This document shows, piece by piece, positions 53,301 through 64,000 of a stretch of DNA of 64,000 nucleotides (positions within the stretch are counted from its first letter, which is position 1; every line of letters starts with the position of its first letter). The notes under the pieces were generated by a model. It was not told where the DNA came from, made no database searches, and was given only the letters and a program-made list of their open reading frames with translations. A program made the translations under genes and the position numbers. Where the stretch lies: contig JAALGY010000033.1 of NCBI GenBank assembly GCA_032358165.1, positions 744,001-808,000 on the forward strand, read 5' to 3'. Origin of the DNA: Diplosphaera chodatii (Eukaryota > Chlorophyta > Trebouxiophyceae > Prasiolales > Stichococcaceae).

Positions 53301-53753
53301 ATGCGCGGCCACCAGCAGAATAGGTTACCCCTCTAACAAGGTGTGTAACATGCAGTACTGCACAGTAGCTCACCTGACATTTGAGTTGAGCCCCTGATAC
53401 TTCCGCCACCGTTTGCGACATAGCTCTAGCATCACCAGGAACCTCGTCTGTGTGCCCGCCTGACCTTGCAACTATGTGCCAATAGTTGTGTTGAACAAGT
53501 TGATGCCAACTTTGCCACTATGTTGCGACTTCGAGACTGCAGCACAGTTCAGACAGCTGACAGGCGTGACCTCAAGACACCTGTGCTTCAGCTTCCAGCT
53601 TGAAAGGGTGCCCCAGCCGTCACACAGGATGAAATTGAGCCACCATTGGCGCAGGCGAGAGCTGAAGGCAGCTACCAGGTCGTCAGCGGTCGTCACTGCA
53701 CTGTCAGACGATGTCAGACAGCCCAAGCAAACATATTCAGAATGGCGGACCAT
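50311..53753 (-). CDS. Major facilitator superfamily transporter
   Basis: This is a membrane transporter of unknown substrate; the best match by memory is a plant/algal and bacterial MFS_1 group. Exons from the 5' side read TQTRFLVMLELCRKRWRKYQ (53377-53460 region), LTLWWTWVETASSSIRSGDV, AFIYLRTHDNSTVGYIQGVN, IVLQLLLAVPAGWLADRYRR (the loop 2-3 motif G-x-x-x-D-R-x-x-R) and IMLYVALGLIGGYRGFNNPA. These are followed by VVINLSSTCGPAVSIALFMC, LVTMLLPLTLMCFFDDDKTL, AYTIPALVSFSDLISALASG, LFFIELVGLGPVYVSTISLI, PLLRSVLMDNVPKRLRARFN and NALESVKSFGWSGSAAAGG. HTFIITAIVKLVALVALLPL closes the protein at GLVDDNR with the stop at 50311-50313. Several hydrophobic helices are clear. The first exon is uncertain; ATG 53753 is the nearest upstream candidate. 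The splice joins at D-N-V-P-K and G-G-V-L-I restore family motifs. Confidence 0.78.
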
Positions 53754-53867
53754 GAGCGCATCGTATAGAGTAGGATGCGTCGATCAAGCTGCTGAGCATA
53801 TATAAAGGAGCACGGGATCTGACGCGGCGCGCTCAGGCCTGGGTTCTCTGATCAGCGTGCTGCAACC
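53754..53867. promoter_or_regulatory. Short divergent promoter region with TATA box facing SKI3
   Basis: If the transporter starts at 53753, only 114 bp separate the two divergent genes. A strong TATA-type sequence, tatataaa at 53799-53806, lies 62-69 bp before the SKI3 ATG (53868), which sits in a good accATGG context. No TATA facing the transporter was seen. Confidence 0.5.
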
Positions 53868-56800
53868 ATGGCATCGGCGAAGGCGCAGCTGAAGGCAGCG
53901 CGTGCCTCCCTGCAGAATGGCGAGCTGCAGGAGGCGATGGACGCCTGTGATGCAATCCTGCAGGGCAATCCAGCATCCTACGAGGCGCACCTGTGAGCGA
54001 TATAGCTGATGGCTCGCTCATCAATGCTGGCCACCCAGCGCCATGCGGACCCAATGTATCATTGTGGCTGTGCTCTCCAATCTTTTGCGAATCACTATCA
54101 CACATGCATAGCAGATGCAACGGTCGACTGCAGGCTTTCGGGCAAGGCCGCCTTCGGTCTGGGTGATGCACAGCGGTCGCAGGCGTCCTACCGCCGAGCC
54201 ATCAAGCTCAATGCTGCTGGTCCACCCGCATGGATGGGCCTCGCTGAGGTGGCAGAGTCCAGCGGCGATGCAGCTTCGGCCATCGAAGCCTACGAACACC
54301 TGGTGAGGGACTGTCAACGGGAGCACATGTGCATATACACCCCGCGTCATGGTGCCTGGCGGTGCTTCAGGACACGATCCAATGCATCACATGGTATATT
54401 GTACACACAGGTGGAGTTGTTTGGGCAGGCGCCAGAGACTGGGGCACGTGCCTGGGATTGCAAAGGCAAGCTGGCTGCATGGTACGAGCAGGCTGGTCGC
54501 AACGCCGATGCAGCGGCACTGCTGCAGCAGATGGCAGACGAGCCCGGCCTTCCAGGAGGCGAGCGTATTGCGCTGCTGTGCCGCACAGCCGACGCTCAGG
54601 TGAGTCATCAGTTGCACACTTGAGGTCGTTCAGCAGCTGGTCAGGACACGGGAGGAGTGTACTGAATGGCGCAATGCTGATGGCGCTGTCGGTGCCCCCA
54701 GGAGCAGCTGCTTCCTGAGGCAGCCGGTGAGCGCGCCGCAACACTGAGGCATATCACGGACGACACGCCACCCAGTGCGCAGTTCGTGCGCTACCACGAC
54801 GCGCTGCTGCAGCACCTCGTGCAGCACGCCGCCGCAGCATCCAGGTGTGTCGCCATCGGGACCCCCCAGTCCTGTGCCTGTCGAAGCTGGTGCGTCCCCA
54901 TGGCTCACGCCACGCCTTGCCGCACAGCAAGCTGTATTGCAGTGTGCTGGCTGGCAGGTCTCCAGCTGGCGGCGACGCCGCTGGCCGTGACGAGGCAAAG
55001 GCGTTGTGCGGCCGCATGTGCGCCGGGCACTGCGCGTCGCCGCTGGCGTTTGTGACCGCCCTGCAGCTGGCAGAGGAGGACGCGGAGGCTATGGCACCCG
55101 CAGATGGGACAGACAGCGCTGACCACGGCAGTGGTGCATGGCAGCGGCAGGCTTGGCGTGCAAATTTGGGCATGCGGTTCCTGCACCAGCATCCAGGGTG
55201 AGGGGGTGCCTGATGAGCTGTTTCGACCTTGTACTGCCACTGGCGCAGATGCATCTTGCCGGCAGGGCCAAGTGCGAGGCCTGAGCATTGCTTCAGATGC
55301 TGCAGGTGCCCTCTGGCATGGGCTGCCCATGGCCTGGCGCTATGGAGCGTCCTGACCACACCAGAGGCACCCTCGACGCTCGCCGCACGCCTCAAGGTTG
55401 CAGAGGTCCGGGCGTGCAGCGCTTCCCAGCTCCAGCTGTCATCATGCTTCCACAGTTCACCGCTGTGCTCGAACATCGCAGTGCATGGTGCGCTTGTGAC
55501 AATGGCACGGGGAAGAGCAGCAACCATGCTCGCGCACCTGCAGGCGCTGACACATGGCACGAGCGGCGGCGAGGGGCTGGGGGCCGCCTGGGTAGCGCTG
55601 TCGGCGCTGCGGCTGCAATGCCTCGATGGGCAGGCGGCGCTGGATGCCGCCGCTGCCGGCCTCTCCTGGCTGCGTGCCCGCCAGGAGGTGCCACCCCGGA
55701 ATATGAGCTCCTGTCGTGCTGAAGAACTTTCATGCATACTGCAGTTTTTCAGCTACTGCTGCAGACTGCCGGTTTGCACATGTACATTGCTGATGAGACA
55801 GGAGGGTCCCTGTGTGGACATGGGTGGATGATTCCGCATGGTACACACTGCAGGCGGGGAGGCAGCCGCTGCCGGGAGTGACGGCCGCGCTGCGCCTGGC
55901 TCGGGCGCGGGCGCTGACACTACTGGGCCGCCTGGACGACGCCGCAGCAGTCCTGCAGCGCCTGCAGGGTGCAGACGATGTCAACCCCTGCCATCCTGAC
56001 ACCCGTATCCGAGGCATTCCACACGGTTATCTGTCATGACATATCAGCAGCGCCATCGCATCACCCTGTCTCGCGTACATGCAAAGCATTCACTTACACC
56101 TGGTCGTGCAGGGGCTGCCGATGTGCAGCTGTCTGATCCGCTTAGCCCCGCCCCCGTGACGCTCGCGGCGCAGCGACTGCGGGCGGAGGCGGAGCTGGAC
56201 GCTGCCCGCGGCGACTGGCCGGCTGCGGCTGCCAGGCTGGCGCCGCTGACCCAGGACGCCGGGGCGCCCTACTGGGCGCTCGGCCTCCACGCCCACGCTC
56301 TGCAGCAGCAGGGCCACCTGGAGGTGGGCTGCGTGCACAGCAGACCTGCAGCTGCTCAGCGCAGAAGCAAAGCTAGTTCAGGACCTGCAGCTCAGGACAC
56401 CAGGCCTGCGCCGCTGTGAGGTTGCTGTCACTGTGCACCACAGCACATCAATGGGCAGGGCGTCGCCGCCAGCATGTTGCAGCACAGTCCACACCAAGGC
56501 AAATGAACGAGGGAGGAGCGCACACCCCGTCAGCACACCATACATCACGATGCCTGCATCTACACACAGCGACCACAGCACTGCCTGGTGCACGTGCAGG
56601 CGGCTAGGGAGCTGCTGGAGCGGGCGGTGGCTGCTGCTGCTGCATCCGGGCCGCCTGCGACAGACTGCGAGGTCGCGGAGCTGCAGCTGAGCCTGGGCAA
56701 CCTCTACTGGTGCGCTGCTGAGCCTCCGCACAGTCCGCACAGAAATCCCTGTTGAGGCTGACTGGATCTGCTTCGTTGCAGCACGTCACGTCTGGCAGCC

Positions 56801-59800
56801 CATGAGGAGAGCGGCAAGCTGGTGCCTTCCCAAATGTCACATCGCAGCGTCTGCGTCTGCTGGCCTACCAGAGTTGGCACCCTGCACTGACTCCTCAGTA
56901 GCATCACAGCCAGCATAGCTTCGCGTTGTGCAATGGCCAGGGAGCTGGGCGGCGAGTGGCGGGCGCAGCGGCGGTATGCGCACGCGCACTGGCTGGCGGC
57001 CGCGGCGGCGCCGGGGCCCTCGCAGCCGCCCGCCTTCGCTGCCCTGGGCGACTTCTACGCCGGGGTCGCGGGCGACGCGGCCAGGGCGCGCAAGTGCTAC
57101 CAGCGGGCGCTGACGCTGGACCCGCTGCAAGCCCGCGCAGGTGCGTGGGTGAACCCATGGCTTGGCAGCAGGCAAGAGGGGCTATACAAACCCCAGAGCT
57201 CAGGCAACCCAGTGTGATGCTGCAGTCATCAGCAGCGTTGCGTAAGTGTACAGAATCGCCTGCCGGCATTGCAATGCAGGGGAGGTATCTCATCGACAAC
57301 AACTGCACCTCTTGCTGCATAGGCAATGCGCTGTGCGAGCTGCTGGTGGCTGCCGGGTCGCCAGCCAAGGCGGCAGCCCTGGCCGCTGAACTTGCGGGCC
57401 GCGAGCCGGCGGCAGCGTGGGCCGTGCGCCGCACCGCTTTCGACTGTCTGGCGGCGGCGGACGCTGCGGCGGCGGTGCCGGCGTTCCAGGCGGTGCTGCG
57501 CGCGGAGGCCGCGGACGCTGCCGCGTGGGAGGGCCTGGCGGCGGCGTACCAGGCGCTGGGCCGCCTCACGGCTGCGCTCAAGGTGCGGACTGGAGGGGTC
57601 CCATCGGTGGCGGGATTGCCCTGCGTCTGGCCAGCATCCTGTCGCGTTGACTTGCGTGCTGCATCGCGTCGCATGCGGTCCTGTGTCGCTTCTACTGTGA
57701 CTGGATCACTGTGCGATGGGCACTCGTGCAGTTCAGGCGCTGTGCCGCAGCCACAAACCCAGTTGTGGTCACGGGTCCTTGGTGACTCCGTACAGGCGTA
57801 CGGTCGGGCGTCGGAGCTGCAGCCGGCGCGGCTGCTGCCACGCGTGCAGGCGGGGCTCATCCAGACGGCGCTGGGCGGCACCGCCTCGGCTGCAGCCAGC
57901 TTCGGCGCCGCCCTGGAGCTGGACGGCGGCCACCCTGCAGCGCTGCTGGGCCTCGGCTCCGCGCTCCTGGCCTCCGCGCGGTCCGCCGCAGCGCAGGGCG
58001 CGCCAGGTGCGACGCCCGGCGACGCCCGAACGGTCGCAGCTGCATGGCACGGCACAGACCGCCGGCATCTGGTCGTGCGCAGCAGGGGCCGTGTGTGGAG
58101 GTGGGAGGTACATGTCCGCTGCCGACCGTCCTCCTGTTCTGAAGTCTTTGCTGTGCCGCAGGCATGGCAGCAGGCGATCTGGCAAGGGCGGCGGACGTGG
58201 CCGCCCGCTGTGCAGCCCGCCACGGCAACATGGCCGCCGCCTGGAAGCTCGCGGGCGATGCGCAGCTGCTGCACCACAGCATGACGCCAGCAGCCGCCCA
58301 GGGGGCAGCCTCAGAAGACAGGTGACTGCTCGTGAGGCGGTAGGCGAACTGCCCAGCTGGCCCACTGCAGGATGCTCTGCGCCGCACCATGCCCATTTGT
58401 CAGGCAGTTGCACGCCGTGCTCAGCACCGCTGCGGCTGGCGCGTGTGCAGGTGGCAGGCACGCGTCGACGCGATGGCGGCGGCTCGCCGCGCACATGCCA
58501 AGGCGCTGCACCTGCGGCCAGTGCTGGGTAGGCGCTCAGTGGCGGCCCTGGGTTTTGCAAGCTATGGTGCAGCAACCTGGCTGAACATGGTGCAGAGCAA
58601 GCATCCAGACTCTGCACAAAGCGGGCGGCGGCTTGGCACGCAGCCTGCTGCGGCCGCGCATGTCACCTGCACCGGCTGTGAGGTGTGAGGTCGTGACCTG
58701 CAGGTGGCGCGTGGGGCGACGTGGCGGCGGGCTTCTACCACGAGGCGCAGCTGCGTCGGGCGGCGCAGCGCTTCGAGCCGAGCCGGTCGCAGGCGCTGCG
58801 CGCCAGCGCCGAGCGCCTCATCAAAGGTGCAACACTGCTATGTTGCATGCTCCGCTGTCAGAAGTCGCGTGACAGGCAACGCCCAGAGTTGAGGCGGTGC
58901 ATCTGCGCTGGACCTTGCGCGCAAATGCTTGCTGGGACTGTAGGGGCATGATGGCAGATTGAGTGGATGCCTGCACGGTCCCTGGGCATCGCAGTGGTGC
59001 CGCCCATTGGCAATGGGTGACGACGATCGTCTCATGTTATACCTTGCATGAAATAAGGCGGTTTTGCAGGCGGCCTGCGGCTGGCGCCCGCATCCGCCGA
59101 GCTGTGGGCGGCGCTGGGCTGCGCGGCGGTGTCTCCCGAGATCCGGGAGTACGCGCTGCGGCGCTCGCTGCAGCTGGAGCCCCGCAGCGCATTTGCCTGG
59201 ACGGCGCTGGGGCGGCTGTACGCCGAGGCCGGCGGCATCGACGGCCGCGCCGCCGCTGCTGACTGCTACCTACAGGTGCTGAGAGGCACCCTCACCGCAC
59301 GTCACGATGAGGACGGACTGCTCAGCTTTTTGGCGGCTGGCTTCTGCAGCGCACAGGCGCCTGCAAAACAGCTGGCAGAGAGGCTGCCGTTGGTGGCGCT
59401 GGGGCCGCTGTGCAAGCGCCTGTGCGCTGCAGAAGCCAGCCGCCACCAACGGCAGCCTCTCTGCCAGCTGTTTTGCAGGCGCTCGAGTGCAGTTGGTGCC
59501 AGCATGTCACATAACTTTGCCATATGTGTAGTGAGCTACGCTCGTGCACACACTGGGTGCACATTTGCATCTTAATTGCTGACGATGCTGTTCATGCGAC
59601 AGGCCCGAGGGCACGACCCAATGTACGCCCGCGTCTGGGAGGCCATGGCCGCACTGGCTGGCAGCAGTCCCACAGGTCTCTGTGATGACATCATACTCAG
59701 GTTTTCATGCTTGCATGCTCGCCAGCCTCTTGTTGTGCCCAAGCTGCAAGGGGCAGCGCCCCACCTGCACATGCACGTCCCAACATCTTGGGGACTGCAC

Positions 59801-59946
59801 CAGCCACGGCGGAAAGGGTGGCTGGCTGCTGCGCAGGGTTGCAGGAGAAGTGGCAGGACGCGCAGTTCGCGGCGCGGCTGCCGGGCGCAACCAACGAATC
59901 GGCGCTGGGGCTGGCAGAGGGGGCGGCGCACTCGCAGACGCGCGCG

Positions 59947-59983
<37 letters not shown>

Positions 59984-62900
59984 GTATCAAAATAATCAGG
60001 TCCATGTCGAACGACGCCTTGCCTGCAGCACCGCATGCCGGCCAGGCAGAGTGGGCAGCGGGGCAGGGGCTCTGCATGGCAGACTTGGCAGACTTCCGTT
60101 TGGTGCAGGGGCTGCGGCGGCGCCACGTATGCTGCGGCGCGCCGTGCGGCGGGGGCCGAGCCGCTCAGCGCCGCGGCGCAGAACGCGGCCGGGCTGGCGG
60201 CGGAGTCTCGCGGCGACCACGCCGCCGCGCACGCCGCCTACTCCGCCGCAGCCGCGCTGCTCGGCTCCGGCTCCCGAGGTTGCATCGGTCAACCGCTCTT
60301 TTTTGAACGGCAAAGTCACGTTTGCGTTCCAGATCACGTGCAGAAGGAGGAGCTCGATCATGCTGCCGCTCAGCTGCAGTAGGGCGCTCAGCATTGTGCC
60401 TGGGCGCGTGATGACATGCCGACGTCTGTCACGATGCCGCTGAGTGGCGCAGCACATGCGCCCGCACAGGCTGGACCGAGCAGGGGCCGGGGCAGCCGCC
60501 GGCCCGCTTCGAGGCGCCGCACGAGCGCACGTGGAGGAACTCGCAGAGCGCGGAGCTCAATGCAGCGCGCAGCGCCGCGCGGGCTGGGCTAGCGTCCAGG
60601 GCGGCGGCCCTCTACAGGTGTCAAAGGACCTGAGCGCCTGGGCAGACGTTTGAGGGGCACCGCTGTTGGCTGGCAAGCGCTGTGAGGGGCGCCCAGTCTG
60701 CCTGACTTCAGGGCGAGCTGGGTGCGAGGCTTGACCAGGCGCGGCGTGCCTCCTGTCTGCCCTGCAGCAAGCTGGAGGAGGAGGGCGCCGTGCAGCACCC
60801 CTGGGCGCGGATCTCGCACGCGGCAGCGCTGGCGGCGTCTGGCGACGCCGATGCGGCCGCTGCCGTGCTCGCGTCTGCGCTGCAGACCTTTCACATCGCC
60901 GACAAGTCAGAGGTGTGCTGCACCAGCTGCGTGCTGGCTCCCAGACCATGCACAGTTGTGCACGGTTGTTCGAACGCACCTGCGCTGACGGCTCCCAGCC
61001 GGCTGTCTGCCAGCAATCGCCCGTCATCGCACCCTTTGCCAACGCTGGGAACCTGGCTGGCTGTTGCCACACACAGCAAATGAGCAGCCCGCTCGACTGC
61101 AGGCGCGGGTGGCGACGCTGCGGGCCGCCTGCCAGCTGCACGCGGCGCAGGGCCGCCCGCAGGCGGCGCTGCAGCTGCTGTACCAGACGCTGCCCGTGGT
61201 GTCGGCGGGGCCGGCGCAGGGCGTGCCGGCGCTCGTGCTGGCGGTGGTCGCCGGCGTGCTGCTCTCCCAGGTGAGCCTCCCAGAGGGCCATGCTGCCATC
61301 TGTGCCGTAGGATTGTGTACAAGAAGCAAACTGCACACGCACTTGATGAGGTGCACAACTTGCTTCGGATCCGATTGGCGCTCTGATCACCACCGACATA
61401 TGAACAAGCTGCTTGTGGTGCCACTGCACATGCTCCCGCTGGGCTGGCCAAACCACAAACGTGTTAGTTGCTGTGCTGAAGCCACCCAACGGCCCCTTGT
61501 GTATTGCTGAGCCTGCCGTGTGGTCAGCCCCTTGGCAAGCAGCGCCACAGCACCCCTTGCCCGCCGCGCCTGCAGGACGAGTCGGTCGCGGGGCAGGCGG
61601 CCGCGCTGCTGCAGTGGGTGCGGGGCGGCGCCGCCTGGTCCGCCCAGCTGGCCGCCGGCGCCGCGCTGCTGCGGGCCGCCGCCGACACCGCGCGCGGCCG
61701 GCCCCCAGCCGAGGTGCGCTGCCGGTGCCCGGCTGCTGACGTCGCCCCCGGCATGTCCGCCGTTCTGCAGGCGTTTGAGAAGGTACAACAGAGACGACTC
61801 GGCATCAGGTCGGCGAACAACACAACACATGCTGTGATGGGTGTTGCATTGCGCATGGACGAGGCTTCGCCCATTCATCGGAAAGTGGCGCCTTTAGTTC
61901 AAGTATAGCCGGACTCTGGCGTGAAACATCGGTCCGATGAAGCCAGGTTACCTTCTATTTGAGACTCAACCCTGACTTCGTAATTCGACCGTTTTTGCTG
62001 CTGCCCACTGCAACCCAGCTCGACTCCCTGTGTGAAGCGACAGCTTCCCAGCGCTGGACAGCTGCTGCGGAGGCGGTAGCCGAGCAGATGTAGATGGTCT
62101 GTCAGGGGTGCTAACCATCGTGACATGGCGTCCATAGTGAGAGTAGGTGCCCACGAGGTCACCAGAACAGCTGTTGCCTGTGCCACACATCGTCCCTGGT
62201 CGCTGTCGATCGGCACTGGCACCGGCGACAGTGTCAACACAGTCCGGCAGAGCAGGTGCCGCCCCGCCGGTGCAGGTCGCCGGGCGGCTGCGGGCGGCGC
62301 TGCACATCGCGCCCTGGAGCCTGCGGCTGCGCTCGGCGGCGGCCCGCGCGCTGTCGGACGCCGGCCCAGAGGCGGCAGCATCAGCTGCTGCGCTGTGGCC
62401 GCTGCGGCTGCCGCCCCACACAGCCGTGGACGAATCGCTGCGCCCCGTGGTCACGGAGGGGCGCAGGGCGAGAGCCGGCGGGGCCCTGGCTGCCGGCGGC
62501 CCCGCCAGCCGCCTCGCAGCCGAGCTGCAGGTCAGCAGCTGCAAGCCTGTGGGGCTGACGGCTGTTCCGGATGTGCACATGCAGCTGCTCCTCTCGTGTC
62601 TGCCGATGTTTCTGCCCCCGAGCAGATCCTGGCAGTCGGCACTCCACATGCTCGTATGCAAAGCAGCGTGCGGTGCCTGCGCAACACGCACCTCACCTGG
62701 CGGCGCAGGCGCTCAAGGCCGCGCTGCACGCGCGGCCCTGGGACGCCGAGACGCTGGCTCTGTGCGCGCTGCTGGCGGCGCAGGCGGCGGCGGCGCACCC
62801 GGCGGCGCGCCGCTGCCGGGCCGCCGAGGCGCTGTGCAGCGCGGCGCTCGCCGCTGGCGTGCGGCGGCCCGGCGCGCCGGTGACATACCTTTTTGGCACC

Positions 62901-64000
62901 TTGGCCTGGAGTCGTTGCAGTCTGCCTGCGTGTAGCTGGCTAGGGACCCTGCGCTGCTGCTGTTGCGGCGTGTGATCTGGGCAGTCGAATCCTCAGGTGT
63001 TGGAGCTGTGTGTGGCAACCCATCAGCCTGTTGTCCATTGCAGAAATAACAGGGGCGTAGTGGTTATCGCAGGCCGCAGCGCAAGCAGCGTTGCTGGTGG
63101 CGCGCAGCCAGGCGCGGCTCGGGGCCCGCCGCAATGGCGCCCTCATGCAGGCAAGCAGAAGAGGGCTCCCCACCACTCGCATGCCTGCGGACAGTCTGCA
63201 ACACGACCCAGGTGCTGCTGTTGTGGACTCAGAACCCCTTCAATATGTTGACATTTGGTGCAGGCGGCGTTTGACGCTCAGGCGGCGCTGCAGGCGGCAG
63301 CGGCGGCGGGCACTCCGCAGCACGCTGCGCTCCGCCAGGTCGCCAGGTGCGCTCGAGGGTTGCAACCTACACCCAAGGCGGTGAACCGCATCTCTATGAC
63401 AGCAGCGTGGCCAAGGGGGCCTCTGCTACACTCGGCTGCAGCGCATGTGCAGCCTGCCTGCAAGCATGCAGCCTCATCCTGCTGCGTGCGCAGGTGCCAC
63501 GAGGCTGCGGGCGATGCTCAGGAGGCTGTCCAGGCCTACAGGCGCGCTGCCGAGGCCGGCGACCCGGCAGCAGCTGCCTCCGCCTGCCGGCTGCTGGTCC
63601 GCAAGTCGCCCGCCGAAGCGGCGGCCTTTGCAGCGGATGTGGTGCCAGCCCTGGAGCGGACCCTTGCGCCGGGCGTCAGCAGGGTGTGCCTGGCGGCGCT
63701 GCACCTGCAGCTGTCACTGCTGCACCAGCAGCAAGGTCAGTCTGAAACCCCTTGCACAGCACCCCGTGCTGGCGCGGGTAACAGCTTTGCCAGCATGTAA
63801 CACATGTGTGCGACATCTCCGCACTGTTCAGCTGTCCTCTTGGAATCCACTGTAAAGAGTGATCAAACGAGAAGCTTGTCAATCAAATCTGCATGCGTGG
63901 CCCCGCCTGCCGCAGGAGACGGCGAAGCCGCGCAGCAGCACCTGCAGCGGGGGCAGCAGGGCTGCGGGGACGACGGCGGCCGCGCCGACAGGACGGAGAT
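53868..64000 (+). CDS. SKI3: SKI3/TTC37, TPR scaffold of the Ski complex; 3' end outside window
   Basis: SKI3 holds the SKI2 helicase and SKI8 together and feeds RNA to the cytoplasmic exosome for 3'-5' decay. Exon 1 is 53868-53992 (MASAKAQLKAARASLQNGEL onward). The join to the next exon gives EAHLLSGKAAFGLGDAQRSQ, a TPR, and SAQFVRYHDALLQHLVQH follows. The SKI3-specific centre lies at about 56930-57560: PPAFAALGDFYAGVAGDAAR and ARKCYQRALTLDPLQARAG, then NALCELLVAAGS and AWEGLAAAYQALGRLTAALK. It continues YGRASELQPARLLPRVQAGL, GNMAAAWKLAGDAQLLHH, LWAALGCAAVSPEIREYALR and SAFAWTALGRLYAEAGGIDG. Alanine-rich TPRs then run to the window edge, for example ARVATLRAACQLHAAQGRPQ and AAGDAQEAVQAYRRAAEAGD. 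The very high GC and Ala content makes every frame open, so exon edges after about 57600 are approximate. The end of the gene is to the right. Confidence 0.85.
59331..59482. repeat. Interlocked (circularly permuted) inverted repeats in a SKI3 intron
   Basis: Arm A1 (59331-59360) is the exact reverse complement of 59416-59445. Arm A2 (59357-59398) is the exact reverse complement of 59441-59482. The order A1-A2-A1'-A2' is not a simple hairpin: A1 can pair with A1', or A2 with A2', and full pairing of both would be pseudoknot-like. Both units share the 5-mer tggcg at the permutation point. The block lies in the intron between the exon ending near 59275 and the one starting near 59602. Confidence 0.9.
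59948..59981. repeat. (CTG)11 trinucleotide tract, probably encoding poly-Ala in SKI3
   Basis: Eleven ctg units run without interruption. In the frame of the conserved NESALGLAEGA segment they read as about 11 Ala. No GT donor lies between that segment and the tract, so it is probably exonic. Confidence 0.75.

Noticed and set aside
56904..58284. Open frames of more than 450 codons on both strands across the SKI3 region
   Set aside because: They come from extreme GC and Ala/Gly codon content, which removes stops in every frame. The plus-strand one reads through introns, and only the segments matching SKI3 blocks look coding.

Overview
This window looks like nuclear DNA from a green alga (Chlorophyta). 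The trebouxiophyte side (Chlorella/Coccomyxa-like) is my guess from gene style and was not tested. The genes are GC-rich and very intron-dense: short exons joined by GT-AG introns whose acceptors are mostly tgcag. The proteins are typical of plants and algae, including a hybrid histidine kinase, a PI4-kinase gamma with two ubiquitin-like domains, and a plastid-type Tas-like aldo/keto reductase. I saw no operons, ribosome binding sites, CRISPR arrays or transposon proteins. All gene models were joined by eye from conserved protein motifs and splice consensus, so internal exon edges are approximate unless a coordinate is given.

Layout. 1-2849 (+) is the 3' end of a hybrid sensor histidine kinase with a clear receiver domain. 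3677-5519 (+) is a cyclophilin with an N-myristoylation-type start. 6342-11699 (-) is a TPR protein that I read as a divergent, shortened paralogue of SKI3/TTC37. 12309-15451 (+) is glycerol kinase. 16059-18899 (-) is PI4-kinase gamma. 19774-21447 (+) is the GTPase GPN3. 21611-22126 (-) is an LYR-motif protein. 22630-23686 (+) is Mediator subunit 6. 24034-28471 (+) is CCR4-NOT subunit 3. 29173-31636 (+) is the aldo/keto reductase. 31962-36844 (+) is the AP-1 gamma adaptin. 37333-40860 (+) is an F-box/LRR protein. 41479-49635 (+) is a Strawberry-notch (SBNO/FORGETTER1) helicase with an unusual C-terminus. 49978-50340 (+) is a small unrecognised gene. 50311-53753 (-) is an MFS transporter. 53868 to the right edge (+) is the full-type SKI3, which runs off the window.

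Functional themes. Several neighbours act in RNA polymerase II transcription and mRNA turnover: GPN3 (polymerase assembly/import), MED6 (Mediator), NOT3 (deadenylation), SBNO (chromatin/transcription) and SKI3 (exosome cofactor). Nothing in the sequence shows that they are co-regulated, and the order may be chance.

The most unusual items are: the two SKI3-type genes; an SBNO protein ending in a PIP-box-like motif and a UBA-like domain; a cyclophilin with a myristoylation signal and an 11-nt microexon; a GC-AG intron after a 17-nt first coding exon in AP-1 gamma; a possible tail-to-tail coding overlap; and a pair of interlocked inverted repeats inside a SKI3 intron. I found no clearly new multi-gene system.
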